From the NCBI GenBank assembly GCA_027919835.1, contig JANVFP010000012.1, forward strand, positions 1,302,001 to 1,366,000: a stretch of DNA of 64,000 bases, given 5' to 3'. The translations under genes and the position numbers were made by a program. Below, in pieces: positions 11,030 through 22,141 of the stretch. Within the stretch, counting starts at the first letter, position 1. Every line of letters begins with the position of its first letter. The notes below the pieces were generated by a model. The model had not been told where the DNA came from. It saw nothing but the letters and a program-made list of their open reading frames with translations, and ran no database searches. This stretch comes from Lentinula raphanica (Eukaryota > Basidiomycota > Agaricomycetes > Agaricales > Omphalotaceae).

Positions 11030-12080
11030 TCACATGCGGTGATTGCGACCGTGCCGCTGAGCAGGAGTCAGAGCGCGTTTTGCGTTTGCATTTGAGCCGG
11101 CGGAGAAGTAAGGCCGTAGGAGGTTGAGAAATATTGGGAACGGGGTATGAGACAGGAAGGGGATTGGTGGTATGTGCCGGTTATAGAGATAGGGTTCACA
11201 GGAGTGTTCATCCTGTTGGTACATGTATAGGCCATTCTGGTAATCCCGTTGGTAGGAAGAGAATGAGCTCGGATGTATTGAGGGACCGCGGGTCAAGGTG
11301 CAGGTGATGAATGAGCTGGAAGAGGTATCGGGACTGGCACAGACGTCTGAGATGGTGGACGAGGTTGCGTTAGGTGGCTGAGACGGCGCAAAAGAAGGAA
11401 GGCTGATAAGGAGGAGGCGGCCCAGATCCTGCTCTTTGTTCCTCTCGTATTCATTGGCGGAGTTCCATTTGACAAAATCTAGGGCGCATGACATTAGTAC
11501 TTCGCCCAAAACGAAGATAGAGATACCCACCGACTAGTCCCTTTTCCGGTGCCAAAAATCCTAAGATCTTTTTCTTTGTTGGCTCTATCCGCTTCAATCT
11601 TTTCAGTGTCTATAGCTTCATCTGCTTTTCTCTTCCTTCACGAAACCGATGTATCCATCTGGGTGTTTGTCACTCTGCGAACAATATTAGCTATTCGCGA
11701 AAGATGCAAGTACGGGTCCAGAAGAGAAGAGGTTGTGTGTAACAGAATCTTGGCTTCGATTTTGAGACCTTGGGCACCGGCGAGCTGAACAGCTGTGCTC
11801 GCGCTTATCACACATAGTTCTGCCCATAATGTTTCTGGCGTTGGGTGGAGTACCTCTCTTGAGCGTTTCGGCGTGTCCAGCGGTGGATCGTTCGGTTTGG
11901 GTGGACGATAGTCGAGGAGGTTGACAATCAGACAGCCTGGAGAGACGATTGATGCGGGTATTAGAAGAAGATGATATCGAGGTGATGAATACACGACTTC
12001 ATGTATCGGTTCTCTATGGCCGTTCGAGCTTGATTCTTGTAAAGCCAGAAGAGCTCTGAATAAAAATGATATGAGCATCT
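11030..12080 (-). pseudogene. Decayed Spt20-like (SAGA subunit) gene fragment
   Basis: The minus-strand frame from 12078 contains a stretch typical of the Spt20 domain: GCLIVNLLDYRPPKPNDPP, then REVLHPTPETLWAELCVIS and LKIEAKILLHTTSSLLDPYL. Spt20 is a structural subunit of the SAGA transcription coactivator. Just where Spt20 proteins continue into a Lys/Arg-rich segment, an in-frame TGA appears near 11638. The same frame then carries on as RKRKADEAIDTEKIEADRAN. The normal N-terminal part, including the usual region before GCxIVxLxDYR, is not recognisable. After a possible splice near 11478 a Ser/Pro-rich frame runs to 11030. I read this as a partial, mutated copy of an Spt20-like gene. An unusual intron removing the TGA cannot be excluded. 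Confidence 0.5.
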
Positions 12081-12216
12081 CAAAACTTGAGCAAAGAAGT
12101 CTGGTGAATGCCTGTAAAATCTTCTATTTCCAACATACCGTCATGGATACTTTGAAGTTCAAGGAATAGGGAAGAACAAATTGGGCTAAATTGGGAACAC
12201 AGGTGACAATGAGAAT

Positions 12217-12376
12217 GTGACAGATGATGCAATGAGTTGCACGGGAGCAATGTCACAATGGAGAACAATGAAAAATAAGTTTTGTGACATTTACTAGAAA
12301 AGGAAGGTGAAAAATCGCCTTTTTTGGTACGGATCGCGGTGCATAGAGACGATCCTCATTTCATTCGGACTCGTAA
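12217..12376 (+). promoter_or_regulatory. Promoter segment of uL10m gene, copy B of duplicated segment
   Basis: This segment lies about 100 bp upstream of the uL10m start codon and is duplicated at 77-234. The last base of the shared block begins an ATG (12376) that opens a 6-codon upstream ORF ending at 12396. This uORF is absent from copy A because similarity ends there. Confidence 0.6.
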
Positions 12377-12477
12377 TGTCGTCTGCTCTGAAGTAATGGG
12401 CGCTTATTCATATCTTCACCGGGATTTCCGGGCCGACACAAAAGTCTCCCTCAATTTGGAACGTCGTTGTACGCGGA

Positions 12478-13344
12478 ATGTTTTCGCGTCGAGCCTCGTC
12501 CTCAAAGTCGTGTACAACGAGCTGGTGCTCTGTGTCCTCGAAGACCTCAACAAGATGCTATGCCATCTCCCTAACACCTGGCCGAACACTACCAGGAAAA
12601 CAATACCCTCGTACCTTTCACGGCAAAAAACTCTTCCAGTATAACTGGTACACTAGAATTCTCAACACCACCGACCGCTCTCCACTTATCTTCCTACACC
12701 GAGATGACTTTAGCGCCAATAGGTTGAAGAAGCTCAGAAGGGATATCCAGGTCGCGTCACAAAAGTATTTGAAGAAAGCGGAGGAGGCAGGTCAGGTCAT
12801 CGAAACTCCAACGCTCACCGTTGTCCGGTCATCCATCTTTGGTGCTGCACTTCGAGAATACCCTGATGTCAACATAGAAGATGTACAGAAACTAGTCGAT
12901 GGTGTTTCTGGTGGATACGCCGTTCTTTCACTTCCTGTCCTCGATCCTCCTCTTCTAAACGCCGTCCTTCGGGCAATGGACCGCAGTGTTCCCCCTCGTC
13001 CCGAAAAGACTGCGGAAGAGATTGCGAGGGAGATAGCAGAGAAAAGTGCTGACCCTGCTCAACCTGGTAGGAGGATGAAGCGTCAGCGTGCGGTGCTTGT
13101 ACCGGATTTGAAGGTCATGGGTGCTTTACTCGAGGGAAAGGTTTTGTTACCAGCCAGGATGCAGGAGGTATCGAAATTCCCGCCTTTGGATACGCTCCGA
13201 GCTCAGATTGTGGGCTTGTTGACAGCGCCGTCTGCCCAGTTGGCGGCGGTCATGAGCCAGGCAAGTGGAGGTCAACTTGCACGAACATTAGAGGGATTCA
13301 AGAAAGCGTTGGAGGATGGGGAGGCACCTGAAAAGGCTTCATGA
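12478..13344 (+). CDS. Mitochondrial ribosomal protein uL10m (MRPL10 / yeast MRPL11 type)
   Basis: A single exon codes for 288 residues. The first ~27 are rich in Arg, Ser, Thr and Cys without acids, as in a mitochondrial targeting peptide. The conserved body then starts: RTLPGKQYPRTFHGKKLFQY, TRILNTTDRSPLIFLHRDDF and SANRLKKLRRDIQVA. The uL10 fold forms the base of the L7/L12 stalk on the large subunit, which recruits translation factors. C-terminal sequences include LLEGKVLLPARMQEVSKFPP and LDTLRAQIVGLLTAPSAQLA, the usual uL10 helix region. The upstream frame in another phase (from 12324) is non-coding. The gene converges on ERG1 with 167 bp between stops. Confidence 0.88.
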   Translation: MFSRRASSSKSCTTSWCSVSSKTSTRCYAISLTPGRTLPGKQYPRTFHGKKLFQYNWYTRILNTTDRSPLIFLHRDDFSANRLKKLRRDIQVASQKYLKKAEEAGQVIETPTLTVVRSSIFGAALREYPDVNIEDVQKLVDGVSGGYAVLSLPVLDPPLLNAVLRAMDRSVPPRPEKTAEEIAREIAEKSADPAQPGRRMKRQRAVLVPDLKVMGALLEGKVLLPARMQEVSKFPPLDTLRAQIVGLLTAPSAQLAAVMSQASGGQLARTLEGFKKALEDGEAPEKAS

Positions 13345-13511
13345 TTGTCTGGGTATGTAGATACAGCAGGGAAAAGGTTATATTGTTTCTCTTGCACTCT
13401 TGCATTTGATCAAGCATGTCGAAGGCCGCTTCTATTATCACTATCCAATAAGTCCTACAGTAATCCAATATCTTGAATTTACAATTAAGAATAAGTTCAT
13501 GGTCTCTATAA

Positions 13512-15281
13512 TCAGAACGTCAATCTAAATGCTCCAAACGCGACCGTCGCCAATGCAGCAACTGGCATTCCATATCGAAAGATAATCGTTGTTCGCGCAT
13601 TTTTGTCGTCCGGGGACCACCAACGAATTTCAGTCCAGAGTAGAGGCACAAACACGACGATTGCTGTCCAAATCTAGAATGAGGAGTGCAGATTTAGGAT
13701 GTTGTTTCAAACGAAGCCAACCAGACATACCACAAAAAGAGCTTTGACGAATAAGAAAGGGTAGTCAATGAAGCTCGGCGTAATGAGTTCAGGTTTGAGT
13801 CCAGGGCCTCTCTGAACAAGGCGCGGATGAGTAAACATCACCCATATAGAGTAGAAGGCGACGGCAAAGAAGTGGTAGAAGAGAGTAGCGGGTGATTGGA
13901 TGGTTCTGTTCAAAATATCAATCAAGAGAGGAAAGGAGCCAGAGCAACAAGTCACATACACGGAGAGGAGGGAGACGGGTCCATTGATGCATTCACCACC
14001 TAGTTCGAAATACTTGAAGCAACCTGTTCGGAGAACTTCGAGATTGTCGTCTTTTCAAGACGTTAGTCCCGTATATTGTTGGATAACTCCATTCAACGTA
14101 CCGTCAGCTCCAAACAGATCGTACAAAGCGACACTCAGGATGTTGACCGTCGAAGCGAGAGGTTTTCTATCCCAATGCCATTGGCGTAGACCTTCTCTAA
14201 CTTTTTCCCAAACAGCAAAGTTCTCGACCGGCGCTAGCATATTACGCAGAAGAACGATATCATTAAACGCGACCGTCATCCCACCGCCAGTGAGAGGATG
14301 ACGCATATTCCACGCGTCGCCTACAAGAAAAACGCCTTCTTTGGTGCCGAATTCGTTACCGCCTTGCATGACTGAAGGAAGAAAGGAGTTTGGCATTTTT
14401 CGGAAGCTCCCTTCCTGTACAGCGTCTGTGACCGCTGTGTGAAGCATGGATGGGAGTTGAGGGACAATTCTATTCAAGATGTGGCCCTATATACCGATTA
14501 GCATGGAGCAGTGGAAACGCGAAGCGTACTAACTCACTTTCAAGTCGGGAGGAACAGGAGCTTTCACGTCGACGAGCATCCGAGTATCATGCGTTCCTAT
14601 TTGATAGAGCAGAACAGGACCGGCTGACTCCGTAAGGCAGACCGTTCCATGATACTTGTAAGGCAAAGTCGCATCGTTGAGTATAACACCAACGAAATGA
14701 CTCTTCGTCACTGGATTGCAACCTCGAGGGCCCATAACTTTTGTGCGGAAATTTGAAAAACAGCCATCCGCAACAATGACCAGATGTGCGTAGAGAGAAA
14801 GCTTTTCAGAGTCTGACCCCGTCTTCTTCGTCGCAGCCACGCCAATAATTCGTTGAGAGAATTCGGACTCAATGAGGTCGTTCACAGTAGCCTCGATGAC
14901 TTCTACTCCGTTTGCCTTCTTGGCAGTATCACGAAGGTTCATGATAAATTTTCCATGATGAAAGCTCCGGCCTTTGTGTTGTGAGGGATATGGGATGTGG
15001 ACGATGTTGTCCTTTCGGGTTACACAGTATCCGTGGACGGGTATAGAGTCTATTCCCTCTAGACAATCTTCAAGACCGAGCTGTTGCAGAGCCATGACAC
15101 CACCCGGCTGTAGTAGTTCGCCAACGATCCGATCTGGTTCCTCCATTGAACGTTCGATGAGAGCTATCCTAAGCGGGGTTTTGCGTGGGGTAGAAGCCAA
15201 GGCATGGGCGAGAGAGCAACCTGCAACGCCGGCACCGACAATAATCACGTCGTAAGGTGTCTTCGAGTCCGCCATGAGCAT
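13512..15281 (-). CDS. ERG1: Squalene epoxidase (squalene monooxygenase)
   Basis: Five exons (15281-14538, 14486-14102, 14050-13960, 13905-13731, 13673-13512) give 518 residues; introns are 51-57 bp. The enzyme uses FAD, NADPH and O2 to convert squalene to 2,3-oxidosqualene, the first oxygen-dependent step of ergosterol synthesis, at the ER and lipid droplets. Motifs: the N-terminal dinucleotide fold DVIIVGAGVAGCSLAHALA, ERSMEEPDRIVGELLQPGG, the second FAD motif LVIVADGCFSNFR, and GVFLVGDAWNMRHPLTGGGM. Further family sequences are LRTGCFKYFELGGECINGP and the C-terminal membrane helices with AVAFYSIWVMFTHPR. Either Met at 15281 or 15275 could start. It lies 235 bp downstream of FIP1 on the same strand. 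Squalene epoxidase is the target of allylamine antifungals (established knowledge). Confidence 0.95.
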
Positions 15282-15516
15282 AAATGATGAGAAGGAGCGG
15301 GAAGGATGGCGAAGGACACGACAAACCAGAGGAGAGATTTTATTCCGAAAACGAATTTCGGGGTCGAACCACTTTTCAAGTTATGGGCGCTTAATTTCCT
15401 GCACGTCGCGATCAATCCAGGACTTTTTACGAGAACCAGACACACGGCCTCGAGCCTCCTCGAGCATCAGCATTTTTTCTGGAAATAAACTAGAGATTAT
15501 ATAGGCAACGCTACAG

Positions 15517-17796
15517 CTATCGTCGTTTGGGACCTCTACTATCATCCATACTGGGTGAACCCCGCCTTTTTCTGTGCAAAATAGATCTGAGGGGGTTCTG
15601 CTCGAGTGATACCGATACTTACCTGCTGGACCCTCTTTCCTCTGGCTCACCGCTCGGAGTTCGTGTACTGACCCGATCTCCACCATAGTCCAACCCGTCA
15701 ACAGCAGGAGCATTCCCGTCCCGGTCCTTGTACTTATTTTGATTGCGAGGGCCTGTAGGTACGTTCGGCGGAAGCGGTGATGCTGGTCGGGCAACCACAG
15801 GCGCTGTTGGCAGTTATCAGTATCCGTGTATATTTGCTCGTAGGATACATACTGCCTTCACTAGCGTACATTCCTCCTCGTCCTCGTCCTCTTCCTGGGA
15901 ATCCACGTGAGCGAATTCCTTGACCCATATTTCCTCTTCCTCGATATGAAGGAGTAGGCCCCCGTGGAGTGGGCACTGTAGGCACAGCTTGCATATTTTG
16001 AGGACCCGGAGTGTCCATTCCTGCGCCCGGAAACATCTGTGACTGGTCCTGCGCCAATATGAGACTCGACTATCGGGAAGAAACGATGTGCAACGAACCT
16101 GCATCGAATAATCCCCTGGCATGCCCATAGCCATAGGCCCAGCAGGAACGAACCCGTCCTGCATCATCCCGACAGGCATCCCACCTCCACCTCCTTGTTC
16201 TGGCGGTACCGCATTTCCCATGGGACCTTGAGGCGGCACGCCATCTTGCATCATCATACCTCTTTGGTCTACCGGCATCATTTGTTGGTTCATCCCCATA
16301 TCACCGTTCATACCCATATTCATCGAGTTCATCATCCCCATGTCCATCATAACGCCGGGAGCCATCATTCCTGGGTTCGGAGTGTTGTTCATCATGGCCG
16401 CAGTTGCTCCGGTCATGACCATTTGTCGAATGTCAGACGGTAGAGCGGTAAGTTGTTCTTCGGGCATTGCAGCGAAGTTCTGGAACGAATGAGCAACAGT
16501 AACGAAACTTGAGAACAATCGATACTTACCAGAACATTGACCTTTAATGCGTCTGCCATCTCTCCAAGTTCCCTCCGCCTATAGCAGTAAGCTTCCCAAG
16601 AAAGCTCATCAAATCCATAATTGAACCAGTCACTGATATCAGACCCAGCGCGCCGCCAAGGCTTTTCTGCCATTGCTGAGATATCTACCTCGAAGATTGC
16701 TCTTCCATCGAGCATTCCTGGGGCGGTTGGATCAATTTCTGGATGGGAGGGAGGTGCTTTCACCGGAGGAAGAGTCGCAGGGTCGACTCCATTGTCAAGA
16801 GATATATTTAGATTATTCGTAGATGTGGTTGCTTGAGACGCAGAAGGTTGAGGAGCGGTAGACTGAGTGGGTTGTATAGGCGGAGGGAGTAGTGATGAGG
16901 TCGCTGTGATTGTAGAGGTAGAATCCAACCGTTGTATCGGGGTGTATTCGGTTGTGAGTGAGGGATGTGAAGGCTGGGTAACTGGAGGAAATTTGTAAGA
17001 CTCGAGAAGCGTATACCAGAAGCGACATACTTCTGGATGGCACAGTTGCAGAAGGTGTACGTTGTTGTGGTCGCTGTTGTCTAACAGAATATACATGTCT
17101 ATGACCGAAGCACAAACGTACAGGAAGGGAGCTCACCTGAAGTCGAGAGAACGCGATTGCGGTTCCATTATAATCTCGATCTATATTCATTCGTTCAGAC
17201 TTTGAACGAAGAGACGCAACACAACAGACTCACATCGTCCTCGTCTTCGCTGTCATCTCCTTCTCCTTCCCCGTCTTCTGCTTCTGCTTCTTGTTCAGCA
17301 TCTCCTTCCTGCATGTCGGGTGTGGATTGAGGAATACTCTCGACGGTAGACTGAGCCTGTTGTGCATTCTGTTTGACAGCAGCAGCAGAAGCAGCCACCA
17401 CCGCTTCCAATTGCGAAACAATACCCCTCGAATCTAACAGACTGTTCTCAACCGGTTTGCTATAAAAGAGAGAACATCAAGATTGAACGCGCCGCGAAGA
17501 TTGCACGACAACAACACTCACGGTTGAGAGACTGAAGCATCTTAACGCGAAAGAAAAAGAGGTTTCAATGTCAAAGCATGTTCCATTTACAAGCAAGGAA
17601 AATACAAGGATAAAAAGCGGGTAAACCGACAATAAGAATTCCCTCCGCCTGCGAAGAAAAGGTCCAACTAGAGATCCTCACCAGGAGCTGCTTTTGGTGT
17701 CGAGGAAGTACCGTAGAGGAATTCATCGTCATCTTCATCCCTATGATGAGAAATTCAGTGTTCCTTGAACGCATACAATGAGAAATCGACAGACAT
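15517..17796 (-). CDS. FIP1: Polyadenylation factor subunit Fip1
   Basis: Eleven coding exons join in frame to 543 residues, with introns of about 49-84 bp. Joins were traced at 17682-17740, 17522-17540, 17234-17459, 17137-17180, 17031-17080, 16530-16981, 16099-16479, 15853-16048, 15623-15803 and 15517-15538. The acidic N-terminus (DEDDDEFLYGTSSTPKAAP) is typical of Fip1. The diagnostic Fip1 motif AEKPWRRAGSDISDWFNYGF followed by DELSWEAYC lies near residues 230-265. Downstream are Met/Gly/Asn-rich low complexity and an RGG-type segment (RGRGNMGQGIRSRGFPGRGR), then an Arg/Lys end. Fip1 tethers poly(A) polymerase to the cleavage and polyadenylation factor in the nucleus. No in-frame ATG precedes the first traced exon. 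Splicing AT at 17796-17795 to the G at 17740 would create ATG-GAT (see findings). Confidence 0.88.
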
Positions 17797-17980
17797 GTTT
17801 TGGGTTGAGCAAAGATCGTCACGGTTTGAAGACAACTTGGAAATCTGTGACTTGAGTGACATAGAGTGACATGTGAGTGTGACCAACGCTGACCAACGAA
17901 ACTTGAACGAAACCCTTGGACTGGCAGCACAACTTACAAGCCAACACGACACCTTCAACCGAACATAAAAGACGTCGTAA

Positions 17981-18440
17981 AATATTCGTTTCCTCCACCA
18001 CTGGCTAGCTCAAACCCCCCCACTTGTGTTTCTTTGCTGGTCGAAAACCCACTTGACATTTTCTCGAAACATCTTGCCATAGCTCTTGCCATCTACAACA
18101 AACTCCGTTCAACACTGGCAGTGACCTCGATGATGTCCACTGTGTTTTTGTTCTATCGTCGACGCGCTCTCACTCTGGATCTAGTCTCCGTGCTTGCATC
18201 CTTGCAGTTCTTTCATTAATACTTGAACTCGCTATGTAGTCTCGCATATGCAGGCCCTATCCGAAATATCCAGGCTGAATCTAGTTCAGTGAAGGTCCTG
18301 CTCTTTTTTCGGTCTCTGCCCTGCCCATGTACACTTGCACCTACTTGTCATAGTCTGGAGCTCCCAGTAATTCAGAACTGCATTCTCCATCTAGCTCAGG
18401 GCCTGTCAACATTCAGGCTGGATTTGGTTCAGTCAAAGTG
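17981..18440 (+). pseudogene. Decayed 5' copy of the secreted-protein gene at 19301
   Basis: About 460 bp parallels 19181-19586, from the CCTTTGTTTTCTCCAC-like upstream region through the equivalents of exon 1, intron 1 and exon 2. Intron-like features are kept (GTCCTGCTC to CTTGTCATAG), as are coding fragments GPIRNIQAESSSVK and GAPSNSELHSPSSSGPVNIQ. The signal-peptide region has an in-frame stop (LILELAM followed by TAG) and the initiator ATG is not conserved. The long third exon is missing. This looks like a partial tandem duplicate that lost function. Confidence 0.7.
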
Positions 18441-19300
18441 ACTAGGGAGACTAGGACTCGATCAGGTTATCGGTCGTCATCGGTGAATTCTGCTGCAGCC
18501 TTGCAGGCCAGTGCTCATGCGTTATGATGTGAAACAGTGATTAACCATTAGCCCAAGTCTCCGAGTAATGTCAGCGTCTGCATCGTCACGAATATCATAC
18601 CGCAGCTTCGTCAACTTGTAACTCAAGATAGTGGCAGATATTCACAACTTTGCAGCAGGGTTCTGGCTGGTACTAGCACTGAGCGCTGAGCAGTTCATCA
18701 AATTCTATGCTCTCATTTGCTGCGTCAACGCCCATTGTTCATACACAGGTTCTGGATGAATACGTATCAATGCGCAAAGCCCGTATGAGGTGAGAGCATT
18801 GTTGTCATTTCGTACTACAAAAGATTTTTCTTTGCCAAGCACTGACTCCACTAAGTATGGGTATTGGCCATTGGTATGATCCTTGCCAATATGGCGGCTC
18901 AAAGTGGGCCTCAAGGGGCCTGGTGGGTCAAAGTGGGTCAATGGGACAAGCAATACTATAGGCTACTATAGGAGGCGATACAGGCTGATACAGGGCGACA
19001 CTTCTTGCTTGGCCTGCCTTGGCTCTGTAGATACTTAACAAGCAATGGGGATCAACAAGGTAAATCACCTAAAAATAGAGTCCTCAGCTGTTCTCAGTGG
19101 ACTACGGCAGTACTACGACCCACCTGCATTACCGCCAGCCCGTGCAACTTGACCTTGATAAAAAGGCTCAGTATAACCTTTGTTTTCTCCACTACTGGTT
19201 AGCGTCAACCCCCATCTTGTGCTTCTTTGCTGGTCAAAGACCCACTTGACATTGTCTCAAAATATCTTCTTCGAAAATCATCAACTGCGTACACCGAAAA
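18441..19300. other. Intergenic, no gene seen
   Basis: About 860 bp. The last ~120 bp is the promoter/5' UTR of the secreted-protein gene and is shared with the pseudogene copy. The remainder shows no supportable coding sequence. Confidence 0.5.
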
Positions 19301-20004
19301 ATGTTCACTCGATATCAACGTTCCTACTCTGGATTTAGTCTTAGGGTCCGCATCCTGGCAGTTCTGTTGATCCTCGAACTTGCTTGTTTCGCAAGTGCAG
19401 GCCCTATCAATATCCAGGCTGGTTCTATTTCAGTGAAGGTGCTCAGGCTCTTTTTTGGTCTCTGCCCTACCCATGTAGACTTACGCCTGCTTGTCATAGT
19501 CTAGAGCTCCCAGTGATTCAGAACGGCATTCTCCATCTACCTCAGGGCCTATCAATATTCAGGCTGGATCCGGAAGCTCAGTCAAGGTGTGCTCTCTTTG
19601 GATCTGTCTTACCCATGTAAACTCACAAGTATTTGACATAGCCTGAAGCTCTTGGAGAATTAGAACCGCCTTCTCCACTGTCGAGCTCTGGCTTAATGCC
19701 TAGAGCTCATCCGGGGAATCGGAAAGTTCTCATCAGATATCCTACGGGATATGACTATACTGAACAATCAGATCCTCATTATCGTTTGACAATGACCTTT
19801 CTGGACCATTTTGGCTACATTGTCATGGGTGGTGTGGGCAAACCAGTGGCTAATTCTCGTGGAGTTGTCAAATCCTTTGTGACCTGGGCAGATAAACCCG
19901 ACACTACTGATTATCATTTCGAGTTAGCTGTTTGGGGTGATTCCGAGAACCTGCATGGGGAAATGTATGACTCCCACACTCGCGCTCTAGAGCACTATCT
20001 ATAA
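19301..20004 (+). CDS. Putative secreted protein with duplicated exon unit
   Basis: Three exons (19301-19438, 19500-19586, 19642-20004) join in frame to 195 residues. The N-terminus has a basic start and a hydrophobic core (ILAVLLILELACFASAG), a good signal peptide with likely cleavage after ASA. Exon 1 ends in GPINIQAGSISVK and exon 2 ends in GPINIQAGSGSSVK. Both introns begin GTG(TG)CTC and end in TTGACATAG/TTGTCATAG-like sequence, and exons 2 and 3 both begin with a related AGAGCTCCC / GAAGCTCTT segment. One exon-intron unit has therefore been tandemly duplicated. The third exon holds a soluble domain (LTMTFLDHFGYIVMGGVG, FELAVWGDSENLHGEM). I do not recognise the family. A decayed copy lies 1.2 kb upstream. 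Confidence 0.6.
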
Positions 20005-20839
20005 CTTCGTCAGTAGAAATCTCTCTTCTGATTGTTATTGTATTTTGACATTGAAAAGATGGCCAGGTCAATCGTGCCATGTTCAAGAGATAGATGCTGT
20101 CAGCGGAAGGGTAGGAAGGGGTTAGTACACAATGTAGAACAGTCTTCATATTCGCGCGCAAGAATGCATCATAAGAGTTCTTCTGTGTCCTCATGAAACC
20201 TTCGACTCATTGGATCGCTCAATGCCCACTTCGAATTTGAGGGTTCTGATGTTTGACTATATAGGGGCCCAGTGGCTGGCCGTCTGTAGCTCGCAAAAAA
20301 AGAGTAAACTTGTTAGATTTTGACCCCTTTGTGATGAGTGAGTTCTTCATTGCCAGACCTGCGCTCTCCCTATCAGCCCTAGACTTCAATCTGTCCCCTG
20401 TATGCATCAATGTATCAACTATCAACGAACATCAGTATGCACATATGCTGCTATGTACCCATTGCGACTATGGCCCTCTATGGCCTTCAAAGAACACAAC
20501 TTCGTCGAGTCTGTCATTTCGACGGCTCCAGAAGCTCATAGTCCTCTATTCCACCTGATGTATTCCACCTGACGAAAGCATCATCTCATACTATACTCAA
20601 ACTCAAAAGGAGGACAACTTGGCTCTATCATTACAGTGGGGTCAACTGCCAGTGAAGGGTTTTGTGTGGTCATCTTGTCCGAGCAATGGTGGTGTGCCAC
20701 AGTGCATCAAATCCTCATAACTATTGTGTCATTCACGAGCGAGGGCGGGACATGATCATTGAAAAAGGAGAAGAATCGTTTATACTTAGATATATATATA
20801 TATTATACACTTAATTTCCTTCTTCCTTGAAAGACGACT
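20005..20839. other. Intergenic with AT microsatellite
   Basis: No supported gene. A short (AT)n tract sits near 20790-20805. The region separates two convergent genes. Confidence 0.5.
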
Positions 20840-22141
20840 CTACGAGCTTTCGTTTGGCCACGGTCTCTCCCGCTGACGTTGCTTTGCAACCTGATTCCTG
20901 ACTGATTTTGCCTCCAGCGCCCTCACACCTTTTCCCATCTTGCTCATCCAAATATTCCACGTTTTCTTTGTTATGATCTGAGGAGGTTGAGATAAGCCAG
21001 AAGATGTCTTAGACAGAACGTTCATCAGCTTGTGGAGATACGCCCAACGATGGAGGTATCGGGAGTTGGCTGTCTTGTGCCAATGCACGTCCTCTAACTG
21101 CCCCTTCAGTTCCTGAACCCAGGTTTCTATATTTTGTGTTGGCATCTCTTCTTTGAGATAGGAACGGAGATCCGGTATGCGTGTTTTCGTGAAGCTGACA
21201 TATCCAATCCTCAGCGGCGCGCGAGGCGGCGAATACCCATCTATTCCTCGGCGATGCAAGAAATAATCGTCAAGACCAATCCGCAAGCAGACGCCGCCTG
21301 TCTTATCGTTCGGCCGATTGATATAGTGATACTCGAGGAGGTGGATTTCTGATTTCCAAATATGGATCAATGCATGCGCAAGCTAACGGAGTCGAATTCT
21401 ATTCACCGTAAGTTATGACCTCTTCTTCCTTCTCCCTGCACGTATCCCATGTTTCTTGAGTTTCCTGGATTGACGTCTGGACACATTCCTGCATTCTGTC
21501 CATCTTATCCATGACCTTCTCACCGTCAGTTACCGATGACACCTCCAGGAGAGGGTGAAAAGTTGGCCCAAGGTAAAGAGTGGTCATGATCCTGCCAACA
21601 TATTCCCAAGATGTCATGGTCCCCTCCCCCTCACCCTTCTCCGTCTCCGTCTCCGCCTCCTTTCCCTTCCCTTCCACCTCATTAGCCCCTTCAGGCTTGT
21701 TCACCACCTTCACTTTCCCCACATTATCCGTTTTTTTCATGACACGCTCTCTTTCTTCGTCGTCCGCGAACTGCGCATAACCCAGGGACAGTTGAGTAGG
21801 ACTCCAAGTAGGGAGTTTTTCACAATCGTCCTGGATGCAAAATTTATCACTGCCAACAGTCAGATATACTGACAGTGACCCGTCTTCTGCGTAGAGGGGA
21901 TGCAAAACGACCGCTAAAATTCAATGCAATCAGTTTATGCATACTCATATGGTAATTGAAAGGTAGTCTTACGGTTTTCGATCGGCGGCGGCGCCCTTGA
22001 GACAAGCGGAGCAGCAATCACGCCCGAATCAACGCTGAGGAAGTGCGTAACGGTCAAAAGGGCTATAAGCACGCGCAAAGATGATCTAGGAGCGCGCTGG
22101 AATCTTCGGCCCAGAGATGGCAATATGATGAAGGATAGCAT
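20840..22141 (-). CDS. Putative secreted hypothetical protein
   Basis: The exon at 22141-21973 encodes a basic N-terminus and hydrophobic core (LRVLIALLTVTHFLSV), a probable signal peptide or anchor. A 59-bp intron joins it to a long exon starting PVVLHPLYAEDGSLSVYLTV at 21913. The middle is charged low complexity (EGKGKEAETETEKGEGEG). The last frame (to 20840) reads GLDYFLHRRGIDGY-like sequence with WVQELKGQLEDVHWHKTANS and ends in a basic tail. The join between the last two exons is unclear. The best in-frame option removes only ~37 bp near 21375-21411, shorter than usual introns here. A decayed paralogue occurs at 31560-32170. The family is unknown. Confidence 0.5.

Noticed and set aside
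12324..12644. 106-codon ORF MVRIAVHRDDPHFIRTRN upstream of uL10m
   Set aside because: Different frame from uL10m, begins in the duplicated promoter block and lacks family features.
15734..16518. Separate small proteins in the FIP1 3' half
   Set aside because: They are FIP1 exons read through introns; the spliced frame explains them.
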